Shown here piece after piece: positions 52,393 through 60,491 of a stretch of 64,000 nucleotides of DNA. The stretch is from Vibrio rhizosphaerae (GTDB taxonomy: Bacteria; Pseudomonadota; Gammaproteobacteria; Enterobacterales; Vibrionaceae). Below the pieces are notes generated by a model that saw nothing but the letters and a program-made list of their open reading frames with translations, had not been told where the DNA came from and searched no databases. Location of the stretch: NCBI RefSeq assembly GCF_024347095.1, contig NZ_AP024903.1, forward strand, positions 186,001-250,000, given 5' to 3'. How positions within the stretch are numbered: position 1 is the first letter of the stretch; every line of letters starts with the position of its first letter. A program made the position numbers and the translations under genes.

Positions 52393-52980
52393 CTAAAGAC
52401 TCACCCCAATGTTTGAGACCCGCTCTTCTCTCAGTTCATCTCTGAGGGATTTTATCAATTCAATATCCCGCTCTTCGGCTTCTTTCAATGCTCTGAAGAT
52501 CGCCCATTGCACATCCCATTCCGCACAAACCGCTTCGTTTTGCTTTTGATTTTCGTTGGTGATTGATAAATCCGTTTGCGCTTCTTCCAGCTGGACGACC
52601 GTATTCACAGAAATGGTACTGACTTGCTGGAGTGCTTCAGCGAGTTGGTCTTTGTCTAACAGACTATGCAGGAGCGTTGCCAGTGCTTCGCAGGCATCAA
52701 TTGCCGGATAAATCGCATAGATATCGAATGCATCCTGAGATGGTATCAATGCTTCCAGTTTTTCGAGTTGACGCTCGAAGTCTATCTTGGCGCTTTTGAC
52801 GGTGAGAGACTCCCACACGGTATCCAAAATCTGCCGGTAAGTGGTATGAGGTGCAAATTCAGTATGCTTGCAGAACATCGCATAGTTAGGGTACATCCGT
52901 TCACACAGGCAAGCCGTAAACGTGATTTGTTGCCAAGGGTGAAGCTTCTGAAGACGTAACTGAACAGGGTTTTGTAGCAT
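52393..52980 (-). CDS. yjaG: DUF416 family protein (YjaG)
   Basis: 195 residues. LRLQKLHPWQQITFTACLCERMYPNYAMF and DAFDIYAIYPAIDACEALATL match YjaG closely, ending ERDIELIKSLRDELREE. The function is unknown; a regulatory or DNA-associated role has been suggested by its neighbour hupA. In E. coli yjaG sits directly upstream of hupA. Here it converges with wbaP across a short gap that carries a 10-bp hairpin without T-run (52380-52409). Confidence 0.88.
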   Translation of the reverse strand: MLQNPVQLRLQKLHPWQQITFTACLCERMYPNYAMFCKHTEFAPHTTYRQILDTVWESLTVKSAKIDFERQLEKLEALIPSQDAFDIYAIYPAIDACEALATLLHSLLDKDQLAEALQQVSTISVNTVVQLEEAQTDLSITNENQKQNEAVCAEWDVQWAIFRALKEAEERDIELIKSLRDELREERVSNIGVSL

Positions 52981-53209
52981 GTTGACGGGTGCTCCGAAAT
53001 AAGACTCCGGCAGTGTACTTGATAATGCATGTGCAGGCTAGCCTGAGCCTGACATACTTTACAACTCTCCTTTCATGGACATACATGATATTTGGCTGTG
53101 GCGACTCGTTTGAGTCTGGTTTCCGGAATCAAGATTTTTGTGAGAGTCGGCTGGTTCGATCATGTATGATGAATCTCTCTGAAATCATCACCAGGCAGTG
53201 GAAGCGCAC

Positions 53210-54127
53210 ATGACACATCATCTTTATCTGCATACCGGACAGGATGAGACCTACCGAACTCTGATTGAAGAAAAACAGATACCTGAATTACGGTTCACGC
53301 AACACAAACAAGATGCAACCATTGTACTGGCCGCTCCGCCGCTGGTTGCCCCGGTAATCGATGATTTTCCCGCGCTGCGCTGGTTACAGTCGACATTTGC
53401 AGGGGTTGACTCGCTTGTTCAAGCTGGCAGACGACAGGATTACCTCCTGACGAATGTCAAAGGGATTTTTGGTCAGTCAATTACCGAGTATGTGCTCGGT
53501 TATATGATTGCACACTATCGACATTTTAACGGCTATCGGCAGCAGCAACAGCAGCAATCTTGGCAGCCACATCTGTATCAATCGTTGACCGGAAAGACGA
53601 TGGTGATTCTCGGTACCGGTAATATTGCTTCCTTTCTTGCGCAGGCAGCCCGACATATGGGACTTATCGTTATTGGCGTCAACCGAACCGGCAAGTACCC
53701 GAAACAGCGTCTGTTTCATGATGTCTATGCAATTGATGATATCGAGAAAGCATTGGCGGTGGCCGATGTGGTCGTCAGTACTTTACCGAATACGCCGTCG
53801 ACTGAATCTTTGCTCGACCTGAATATACTGAACAACTGTCATCAGGCATTATTATTCAATGTCGGGCGTGGCAATACGCTGAAAGAGGATGATTTGATTA
53901 CCGCAATCGAGGCCGGAGCGATACAGCATGCGTTTCTGGATGTTTTTGTCACAGAGCCGCTGCCTTCGTCTCATCCGTTCTGGTCACATCCACAAATCAC
54001 GTTAACCCCCCATATTGCAGCCATCAGTTTTCCTGAACAGATTGTCGATATTTTTATGGAAAACTTAGTGTTATGGCAGCAAGGAAAAACTTTAAAATAT
54101 GTCATCGATTTTAATCAAGGTTACTGA
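53210..54127 (+). CDS. D-2-hydroxyacid dehydrogenase (GhrA-like)
   Basis: 305 residues. The Rossmann fold begins LTGKTMVILGTGNIASFLAQAARHMGL. LFNVGRGNTLKEDDL has the catalytic Arg, VTEPLPSSHPFW the Glu, and LTPHIAAISFP the catalytic His. The family reduces glyoxylate or hydroxypyruvate, or oxidises D-2-hydroxy acids with NAD(P)H. Start ATG 53210 is preferred over an in-frame GTG at 53198. A UDG-like gene follows 14 bases later and is probably co-transcribed. The ~230 bases upstream (52981-53209) hold no clear gene. Confidence 0.88.
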   Translation: MTHHLYLHTGQDETYRTLIEEKQIPELRFTQHKQDATIVLAAPPLVAPVIDDFPALRWLQSTFAGVDSLVQAGRRQDYLLTNVKGIFGQSITEYVLGYMIAHYRHFNGYRQQQQQQSWQPHLYQSLTGKTMVILGTGNIASFLAQAARHMGLIVIGVNRTGKYPKQRLFHDVYAIDDIEKALAVADVVVSTLPNTPSTESLLDLNILNNCHQALLFNVGRGNTLKEDDLITAIEAGAIQHAFLDVFVTEPLPSSHPFWSHPQITLTPHIAAISFPEQIVDIFMENLVLWQQGKTLKYVIDFNQGY

Positions 54128-54141
54128 AGAGAAGGTGACGG

Positions 54142-54717
54142 ATGCTAGAGACCCTGTTACAGCAAATCAGTCAGTGCCGACTTTGTGAGCCTGAGTTACC
54201 ATTGGGCGCGAATCCGGTCATTCGTGCCCATCGTGATGCCCGGATTCTTATTATCGGACAAGCCCCCGGTGTTCGGGTGCATCAGACATCTATTCCGTGG
54301 AATGATCCCAGCGGTGACCGGCTCAGAACTTGGCTGGACATTGATCGGGATACTTTTTACGATGCGCAGAAAATCGCTATTATGCCGATGGGACTGTGTT
54401 ATCCGGGCAAGGGGCGTTCCGGTGATTTACCGCCACGAAAGGAATGTGCACCACAGTGGCATCAACATGTTTTGGATGAGTTACCCAATATCGCGCTGAC
54501 GTTATTAATCGGTCAGTATGCCCAGAATTACTATCTATCGAATAAACCTAAAACATTGACTGAGACGGTACGAAACTGGTCTCACTGGCTTCCTGATATG
54601 GTCCCGTTACCCCATCCTTCGCCAAGAAATACCTTATGGTTAAAAAAGCATCCATGGTTTGAAAATGACGTCGTTCCTTTCATAAGAGAGCAAGTTCATA
54701 CTTTGCTGAAAAAATGA
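54142..54717 (+). CDS. uracil-DNA glycosylase family protein
   Basis: 191 residues. ILIIGQAPGVRVHQTSIPWNDPSGDRLRTWLDI carries the GQAPG water-activating loop of the UDG superfamily, and LPHPSPRNTLW is the second (HPSxRN) motif. Four Cys near the start are few and not spaced for a clear Fe-S cluster, so it is not a family 4 enzyme for certain. It probably has a DNA repair or nucleic-acid role. It sits between the dehydrogenase and hupA. AAGGTG lies before ATG. Confidence 0.82.
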   Translation: MLETLLQQISQCRLCEPELPLGANPVIRAHRDARILIIGQAPGVRVHQTSIPWNDPSGDRLRTWLDIDRDTFYDAQKIAIMPMGLCYPGKGRSGDLPPRKECAPQWHQHVLDELPNIALTLLIGQYAQNYYLSNKPKTLTETVRNWSHWLPDMVPLPHPSPRNTLWLKKHPWFENDVVPFIREQVHTLLKK

Positions 54718-54954
54718 ACGTTATTTTCGGCTGATATAGCGGAACAAACACTTGTCAGACCTGATTTTTCGGGCTTGCAATACAGATTTCAGCAGTAAAA
54801 TGTCATCACGAAACCATGAAAATTGTGAGTTGTTGCTCAGTTTGTAGTTAAATTTTCACCAAATAAGCAAAAGAACATCGACAAACCTTTGCCAGACGGG
54901 GGCTTTATGCTTTAGAGTTGATTAGGTTTGATAACATATTAGAAGGGAAACCGA

Positions 54955-55227
54955 ATGAACAAGACCCAATTAATCGACTTTATTGCAGAAAAAGCAGATC
55001 TCTCGAAAGCGCAAGCAAAGTCTGCTCTAGAAGCGACTCTAGGTGCAGTTGAAGAGGCACTCAAATCAGGTGACCAAGTTCAACTAATTGGTTTTGGTAC
55101 ATTTAAAGTCAATCATCGTGCGGCACGTACTGGACGTAATCCAAAAACTGGTGCTGAAATCCAAATCGCTGCAGCAAACGTTCCTGCATTCGTTGCCGGA
55201 AAAGCACTGAAAGAATCAGTAAATTAA
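54955..55227 (+). CDS. hupA: DNA-binding protein HU-alpha
   Basis: 90 residues, the exact length of [24 protein letters not shown] opens the helical dimer body. [21 protein letters not shown] is the DNA-binding arm and [17 protein letters not shown] the C-terminal helix. It bends and compacts DNA. AGAAGGGAAA precedes the ATG, a strong ribosome site. A standard terminator follows at 55236. The 237-base region upstream is likely to contain its promoter, but I do not see a convincing -35/-10 pair (TTGCAA and TAAAAT at 54775-54801 have only a 15-base spacer). Confidence 0.97.
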   Translation: MNKTQLIDFIAEKADLSKAQAKSALEATLGAVEEALKSGDQVQLIGFGTFKVNHRAARTGRNPKTGAEIQIAAANVPAFVAGKALKESVN

Positions 55228-55235
55228 TTTATACT

Positions 55236-55275
55236 CTACGCCAAGGCAGTTTTGTGTTCTTGGCGTAGTTTTTTT
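55236..55275 (+). terminator. rho-independent terminator of hupA
   Basis: Arms CTACGCCAAG and CTTGGCGTAG pair over 10 bp around a 13-base loop, then seven Ts end directly before the yjaH ATG at 55276. This is a strong terminator for the highly expressed hupA. Its position leaves almost no room for a separate ribosome site for the next gene. Confidence 0.88.
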
Positions 55276-55980
55276 ATGAAAAAGATTTTTATTTCCTGTC
55301 TCCTTTCCGGGCTCATGCTCGGCTGTTCCTCCTCTCAGCAATCGACATCTTTGCCATTAGAAAATTATTCCGGTGGTGAACGAATGGGCGATGCCACGAG
55401 TCTGTATTGGTATACCGAAGAATCTAATCACCCCTATGCTGCCGATGACTATATTCAATCCCGCCATGATGGTTGGTATCGAACCAGCTACCGTTGGGAG
55501 AATAGTGTGTTAAAAGAGCTTGTCCGTGAAGGTGAACAACTTTCCGGGTCGGCAGGGAAACAAATTATGGTCCCTTTTCAGGTACATGTCCGTTTTGATA
55601 AAAATGGTGATGCCGTTTATCAGCAGTACCGGGTCAATCATAAAGTCTTTCCGTTAACTTCAGAAACGCTGGAACATTATAAATCTCAGGCCGGAGCGAT
55701 TGTTGATACGGTCAAAAAACAGGACAAACAAGATCAGCGGCTCATTCAGGGCGTTTGGGATGGCGAAACGTTTGAGACTTGTAGCGGGCAAGAATATGAG
55801 AAAGTGGAGTTTAATAAGACGCTGCCTAGCTTTGTGATTCAACGGCTGTCCAGTCTGGATAACTATATGGCATTTCTGGGGAATATCAGAAATGGCCGGG
55901 TCTATATTCAAGAGTTACTCGTGCTTGCTGATGATGGACATGAGTGTATTTCTCGCCCCAATCTGATTGAAAAAGACTAG
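55276..55980 (+). CDS. yjaH: DUF1481 lipoprotein (YjaH)
   Basis: 234 residues. MKKIFISCLLSGLMLGCSSS is a lipoprotein signal with the lipobox LMLGC, so it is probably attached to a membrane facing the periplasm. The body resembles the DUF1481 family (FQVHVRFDKNGDAVYQQYRVN). It follows hupA as in E. coli. An upstream extension to GTG 55252 is not used. The ATG follows the T-run of the hupA terminator directly, with no Shine-Dalgarno sequence, so translation is expected to be low or to depend on upstream read-through. Confidence 0.85.
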   Translation: MKKIFISCLLSGLMLGCSSSQQSTSLPLENYSGGERMGDATSLYWYTEESNHPYAADDYIQSRHDGWYRTSYRWENSVLKELVREGEQLSGSAGKQIMVPFQVHVRFDKNGDAVYQQYRVNHKVFPLTSETLEHYKSQAGAIVDTVKKQDKQDQRLIQGVWDGETFETCSGQEYEKVEFNKTLPSFVIQRLSSLDNYMAFLGNIRNGRVYIQELLVLADDGHECISRPNLIEKD

Positions 55981-56032
55981 TATTCCGGTTGATTAATTTG
56001 CGTGTGAGTTCTGTCTGCGTCGCTGATATTGA

Positions 56033-56060
56033 AAAACAGGCGGAGGATCCCGCCTGTTTT
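56033..56060. terminator. bidirectional terminator between yjaH and the pectin lyase gene
   Basis: Arms AAAACAGGCGG and CCGCCTGTTTT pair perfectly over 11 bp around a 6-base loop. Ts follow on the plus strand (GTTTTA) and a five-T run follows on the minus strand. It lies between two convergent genes and would stop both transcripts. Confidence 0.9.
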
Positions 56061-56094
56061 AGCTGAATGGAATGCCACATTCATTAATTGTTAC

Positions 56095-57741
56095 CTAATT
56101 AATGTTACCTTGCGGGCCAAAGTTGAAACTACGTAGCGTTGCAGTGCTGACCGGTTGAGTTGCCCGAACACCCGCTCGCCAGCTGCTATTCGCGTTGACG
56201 GCATTCATGACATTTCCGCTGAGAGCAAAATTACGTTGTCCGTTCTCATCGTAGTTTTCTATGCAGGCTCGACCCAATACATTCAAACAACTTGAATTGG
56301 ACTGTCCCAGAGTTGAACTGAGTGGTGCAAATAAAGTCCCGGATTTGACAGAACTAATGGGAGAGAAATTATTACCACGCGTATAATAGTTGCCTTCCAT
56401 AATGATATAAGTCGCATCGCCTTGTAATCCGCCGCCATAGTTACCATCGAAGTAATTGTTCACCATATGCATCATTCCCCCGTCAACTTTAGGCGAGCGT
56501 CCTGAGGTATTCTTAATACGGTTGTTTGCCACGGTAATCGTCTGATTTTCGCCAAGGAACAGCATGGTCCAGTAATGTTTGGCATTACAGTAGTGCCCGT
56601 AATCAGTGGTCCCATCAAGATAATTATTTGAAATCGTCACTTGCTTGGCCGTTCCCCATCCGGTCACCAGCATCTGGCGTCCGATACGGGCAATATAGTT
56701 ATGGTCGATCCAGATACGGCTGGCATTATCGATTGAGATAGCATCTCCGCCCCATACGATCCCGTCATTGATGTCGGTAATTGAGAGATTACGAATGATG
56801 ATATTCGAAACCCCGTCTCGGATGTAAAAGCCTTTGCCCTTAATACCCGAACGAGCGCCAATTCCAATAATGGTTTTGTTCGAACCGACGCGCATAGGTT
56901 CAGTTCCGGCGGTGTCATAGGTAATGTTATAAGTACTGCGGCCATCACAGTAGCCCAAGCGATCAAGAATCTTTTCTTGTTTGCCATTATAGCGACAGTT
57001 GTTTTCAGAATAGGTACAGGCGGCTGTTGTTGTTCTGTTGCCGCGGAAATCGATGATGCCATTGACCCGGATAATTCTGGCTTGATTACCGCGAATCGCG
57101 TTTTCAAGCTGGCTGGGTGTTGAAACCGTCACAACCTGACCTCCCGCACCTCCGGTTGTGCCAGTCGCAAAACCAAATGGTGTGTTGGTGGTATTGGTTG
57201 AGCCGGAAGAGGATGAGGATGATGGGAATTTCCAGCGCTGATTATCGGCACCGGTCCAAGTGTACTGGACAACCGGTGAACCATTGGCTTTTCTGGCACC
57301 ATACACATCAATGGCGAGACCGTTGTATTTAGAAATAATGGCATATTGACCATTGCCCTGATCACTGATATTCCAAGCTTGATTCTCGTCACCGTTACAT
57401 TGCCATTGCTGTAAATTCGTGCTGGGTTCGGCAGACTTATTGGTGACATCAATACACTGACCGCTGCCTCTGTTCTTGATGGTGGCCCAGTTACCCGCGT
57501 CGAGACTGACTTGCCATTTTTGGTAGTCGGACCCGTTACAGTTCTGAATCTGCAATTGAGCTCCGGCGCTGTTCGAGAAACCACTCACTCCCAAACATAA
57601 ACCGGAGTTGACATCCATGATCGGAGATATCGTGCCATTAGGAACCGTCGCCGCAGTTGCGGATAGAGGGAACCCGAGAGGCAGTAAGGTGACAAAAAGT
57701 AGTCCAGCAAGGGGAGAACTTAGAGTTTTAATCTGTTGCAT
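56095..57741 (-). CDS. secreted CBM13-pectin/pectate lyase (PL1)
   Basis: 548 residues from ATG 57741, which has AAGGA 10 bases upstream. A signal peptide of about 31 residues ends SATAA. A ricin-type CBM13 (about 32-170) has three QxW-type repeats (QKW, QAW, QRW). A Ser/Thr linker leads to a right-handed beta-helix PL1 domain: MRVGSNKTIIGIGARSGIKG, WGGDAISIDNASRIWIDHNYI and NTSGRSPKVD, with Arg as the likely base. It cleaves pectin or polygalacturonate, i.e. plant or algal cell-wall sugar. The ORF extends upstream to 57780. It suggests life on plant or algal matter. Confidence 0.88.
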   Translation of the reverse strand: MQQIKTLSSPLAGLLFVTLLPLGFPLSATAATVPNGTISPIMDVNSGLCLGVSGFSNSAGAQLQIQNCNGSDYQKWQVSLDAGNWATIKNRGSGQCIDVTNKSAEPSTNLQQWQCNGDENQAWNISDQGNGQYAIISKYNGLAIDVYGARKANGSPVVQYTWTGADNQRWKFPSSSSSSGSTNTTNTPFGFATGTTGGAGGQVVTVSTPSQLENAIRGNQARIIRVNGIIDFRGNRTTTAACTYSENNCRYNGKQEKILDRLGYCDGRSTYNITYDTAGTEPMRVGSNKTIIGIGARSGIKGKGFYIRDGVSNIIIRNLSITDINDGIVWGGDAISIDNASRIWIDHNYIARIGRQMLVTGWGTAKQVTISNNYLDGTTDYGHYCNAKHYWTMLFLGENQTITVANNRIKNTSGRSPKVDGGMMHMVNNYFDGNYGGGLQGDATYIIMEGNYYTRGNNFSPISSVKSGTLFAPLSSTLGQSNSSCLNVLGRACIENYDENGQRNFALSGNVMNAVNANSSWRAGVRATQPVSTATLRSFNFGPQGNIN

Positions 57742-58152
57742 CGTTCTGAAATCCTTCTCTGTTGATATCGATTGAACCATTCCATCAAACCACGAATTGA
57801 GATGAATACAGCTGGTTGAGAGCCCACAGGACGCTCACCATGGGGGATGTGATCAGCGAGTGGGCTATAAATTGTTGTGTCTAGAAAATAATCGACATTG
57901 TGGTTGAAAAGTAGTCATAACTGCCGAGAAAGCCATCGAATGATTCAAGGTGTGAATTCACATAGTAAATAGTGACATTATGCTTGATAGAATTATTTTT
58001 ATAATATGATGTTTTATTTTTTTTAAAACAATAATGTGTGCCGAACGAAGTTGGCGATGAGCGTGGTATGCGTCACTGGTGATGCGGCGCATGGCTTTAA
58101 AGGTTTTTTCAGTCGCTGTGTTCTGGCCGGTACACTGACGGCGCTCTCGGAG
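57742..58152. other. 411-bp upstream region of the pectin lyase gene
   Basis: This region contains no gene. It carries the promoter for the minus-strand lyase gene and follows the 3' end of the MocR gene. A KdgR-like box is at 58000-58018, and a perfect 12-bp palindrome TGTGAATTCACA is at 57951-57962. The AT-rich block around 57990-58030 could include a promoter (TTGTTT to CATATT on the minus strand, 17-base spacer), but this is weak. Confidence 0.6.
58000..58018 (-). promoter_or_regulatory. KdgR-like operator upstream of the pectin lyase
   Basis: On the minus strand the 19-mer AATAAAACATCATATTATA matches 17 of 19 positions of the KdgR consensus as I recall it (AATRAAAYNYYRTTTYATT). It is about 260 bases upstream of the lyase ATG. 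In pectinolytic enterobacteria KdgR represses pectin genes until KDG appears. The AT-rich setting makes chance matches easier, so confidence is moderate. Confidence 0.45.
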
Positions 58153-59496
58153 TCAAACCTGAAAGGGCAGCGTGCTTGTTGTACAGGTATCGATTAAGGC
58201 TTTTAACTGATGTAGTCCTTCCCGGAAACGCGCTTCTGAGTGAATTGACATCAGCGACAGACGGATATGATTGGTGGGCTGACGGACAGCAAAATAACTA
58301 CCGCTACTGACTAAGAGATGCCGCTTGGCTGCTTCCAGGGTAAAGCGTTCTGGTTGCCAGTGCGGTGGCAGTTTCAACCAGATATGGTAACCAGACAAGT
58401 GTGGTGTTTCCGGACCGATAATTTCCTGAACGATCTGTTGGCGCTGTTGGGCAAGTTGTTGTTGGCGCTGAGCCAATTCAAAAGCCATACCGGATGAGAC
58501 TAACTCAGATGCCACCTCATAGTTAAAGGGCGAAGAAAGCCAGATATTTGCGCGGATATGGGCATTGATGGTGCTGACCTGCCCATCCGGTGCCTTGATA
58601 AACCCGCACCGTAAGGCCGGACTGATGGCTTTGGATAAACTGGTGACGTGGAATCCCTGTTCAGGAAGCCAGTTACAAATGGCTGGAATGGGCTCGGCAT
58701 TGAGAAAGCCATAAATGTCATCTTCAATGAGCCAAGTCTGCGAATCGCGGATCAGTTGGGCAATGATCTCTCGTCGTGCCGCAGGCATACTGACGCCGGT
58801 AGGGTTTTGGTGTGACGGTACGACAACCACGAGTTTGGGCTTTGCGGTTTGCAGCACTTGCTGCAAACTATCGGGTGTGATGCCATGTGCATCCATCTCG
58901 ATCCCGACCACTTCCCGTCGCATCAGACTGGCGATGGCAAGAATTCCCGGATACGTCAGTGACTCAACTGCAATGGTATCTCCCGGTTTGGTCAGAGCTT
59001 CGATCAGCAAGGCCAGCGCATTTTGGGCGCCATCGGTTAAGAGTGTATTCTCCAGCGTTCCTCCGGCGAGCCCGTAGCGGGCAGCCCATTCCACACCGAC
59101 TTGCCGGTGCTGCTGGTGGCCCGAATACTCGGCATAGCCAATCAGTTGCGGGGTGATTTGGGTTGCCGCTTTTTGAAATGCATTTTGCAGGGCAACGATG
59201 TTATGGCTCAGGCAGGGCTGAAGAATCGAAAAATTGAATTCAGTTTCATCTTCCGAGGCATGAATCACCCGAGATAAATGAGATTCACCGCAGACAAAAG
59301 TGCCGCGGCCAACAAAAGACTCGACACGATTTTGCTCGGCCAATAACTTATAAGCCTTTGCAACGGTCACTGGTGTGGTATTCAGCTCATCGGCCAGTAC
59401 CCTGTGAGGGGGAAGTTGCGAATTGGGTGGATAATAGCCCTCGGTGATTCTTGAGATAATCGTCTGGGCTATCTGTTTAAACTTGGCCTCACTCAC
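58153..59496 (-). CDS. MocR-type GntR/aminotransferase fusion regulator
   Basis: 447 residues. The N-terminal GntR winged helix has HRVLADELNTTPVTVAKAYKLLAEQNRVESFVGRGTFV (about 28-66). The larger C-terminal fold is aminotransferase class I with the PLP lysine in TSLSKAISPALRCGF. MocR proteins sense PLP-linked amino compounds and regulate adjacent genes such as PdxR targets. The start is GTG 59496 with TAGGT upstream. It is divergent from ompR and on the same strand as the lyase, but the target is not evident from the sequence. Confidence 0.87.
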   Translation of the reverse strand: MSEAKFKQIAQTIISRITEGYYPPNSQLPPHRVLADELNTTPVTVAKAYKLLAEQNRVESFVGRGTFVCGESHLSRVIHASEDETEFNFSILQPCLSHNIVALQNAFQKAATQITPQLIGYAEYSGHQQHRQVGVEWAARYGLAGGTLENTLLTDGAQNALALLIEALTKPGDTIAVESLTYPGILAIASLMRREVVGIEMDAHGITPDSLQQVLQTAKPKLVVVVPSHQNPTGVSMPAARREIIAQLIRDSQTWLIEDDIYGFLNAEPIPAICNWLPEQGFHVTSLSKAISPALRCGFIKAPDGQVSTINAHIRANIWLSSPFNYEVASELVSSGMAFELAQRQQQLAQQRQQIVQEIIGPETPHLSGYHIWLKLPPHWQPERFTLEAAKRHLLVSSGSYFAVRQPTNHIRLSLMSIHSEARFREGLHQLKALIDTCTTSTLPFQV

Positions 59497-59671
59497 AACG
59501 TACCTATTTTCTATGCTTAGTTTCTGTGGCTTAGTGTACTGGACTCTTCGGGGGATGAAAATATGATGCGTGTTGATAAGACATAAACGTTAACAATTCT
59601 TTTCGGCCTTCGTCGAGAAATGGTGATACATTAAAATCAGAGGAATCGTATCAGATGAACCGAGGTGATGC

Positions 59672-60391
59672 GTGCAGGAAAGTGAAAAGATTTTAGTCGT
59701 CGATGATGATGCCCGGCTTCGTTCGTTGCTGGAGCGTTATCTTTCAGATCAGGGTTATCATGTCCGGAGTGTTGCCAATAGTGAGCAAATGGATCGCTTG
59801 TTGGCCCGTGAGAATTTTCATCTCATGGTGTTGGATCTGATGTTGCCCGGGGAAGATGGATTATCGATATGTCGTCGTCTGCGTGAATCGAATAATCAGT
59901 TACCTATATTGATGCTGACGGCAAAAGGGGATGAAGAAGATCGGATCACCGGTCTGGAACAAGGTGCCGATGATTATCTGCCCAAGCCATTCAATCCCCG
60001 TGAGTTACTGGCACGGATCAAAGCGGTTTTACGCCGTCAGGTCAATGAACTGCCCGGTGCACCGAGTGCTGAAGAAACCCTCATTGAATTCGGTGAGTTC
60101 CGGCTCAATCTTGGGACACGGGAGATGTTCCGCGGGGATGAGGTGATGCCACTGACTTCCGGTGAATTTGCAGTTCTGAAAGTCTTGGTATCCAACCCGC
60201 GTGAGCCCATGTCGCGCGACAAACTGATGAATATGGCAAGAGGGCGAGAATATTCCGCAATGGAGCGTTCTATCGATGTGCAAATTTCCCGTTTGCGTCG
60301 AATGCTTGAAATTGATCCGGCAAAACCCCGTTATATTCAGACCGTCTGGGGATTAGGATATGTTTTTGTTCCCGATGGCCGGCTCAATTAA
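59672..60391 (+). CDS. ompR: osmolarity response regulator OmpR
   Basis: 239 residues. The receiver domain has the acidic cluster VDDDAR, phospho-acceptor Asp55 in VLDLMLPGED, and Lys in YLPKPFNP. The DNA-binding winged helix (about 135-235) ends VWGLGYVFVPDG. The sequence is very close to OmpR of enterobacteria. The start is GTG 59672. It pairs with EnvZ downstream (100-base gap). The gap carries an exact 15-bp tandem repeat, unusual for this operon. Confidence 0.96.
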   Translation: MQESEKILVVDDDARLRSLLERYLSDQGYHVRSVANSEQMDRLLARENFHLMVLDLMLPGEDGLSICRRLRESNNQLPILMLTAKGDEEDRITGLEQGADDYLPKPFNPRELLARIKAVLRRQVNELPGAPSAEETLIEFGEFRLNLGTREMFRGDEVMPLTSGEFAVLKVLVSNPREPMSRDKLMNMARGREYSAMERSIDVQISRLRRMLEIDPAKPRYIQTVWGLGYVFVPDGRLN

Positions 60392-60432
60392 CCCTCTCAG
60401 CGTTAACCCTCTCAGCGTTAACCCTCTCAACG
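60388..60432. repeat. three tandem 15-bp copies at the ompR stop codon
   Basis: The unit TTAACCCTCTCAGCG occurs twice exactly (60388-60402 and 60403-60417) and once with a single change (60418-60432). The first copy includes the ompR TAA stop. Each copy contains TAA in the same phase, so slippage by one unit would not change OmpR. It probably arose by replication slippage. Confidence 0.9.
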
Positions 60433-60491
60433 CGATTTTTTACATCGGTTCGTCATTGATTTTGGCGAGCCGATGATGCAGGAGTCCCATA

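Noticed and set aside
52380..52409. Terminator between wbaP and yjaG
   Set aside because: A 10-bp stem with one mismatch is visible, but no T-run follows on either strand. It is mentioned under yjaG only.
54775..54801. hupA promoter TTGCAA/TAAAAT
   Set aside because: The spacer is only 15 bases, so it is not a reliable sigma-70 promoter call.
57129..57584. 151-residue minus-strand frame inside the pectin lyase gene
   Set aside because: It overlaps the CBM13-coding region of the lyase on the same strand in another frame and has no protein features.
57951..57962. CRP site in front of the pectin lyase gene
   Set aside because: TGTGAATTCACA is a perfect palindrome, but the two half-sites are only 2 bases apart, not 6, so it does not fit CRP.
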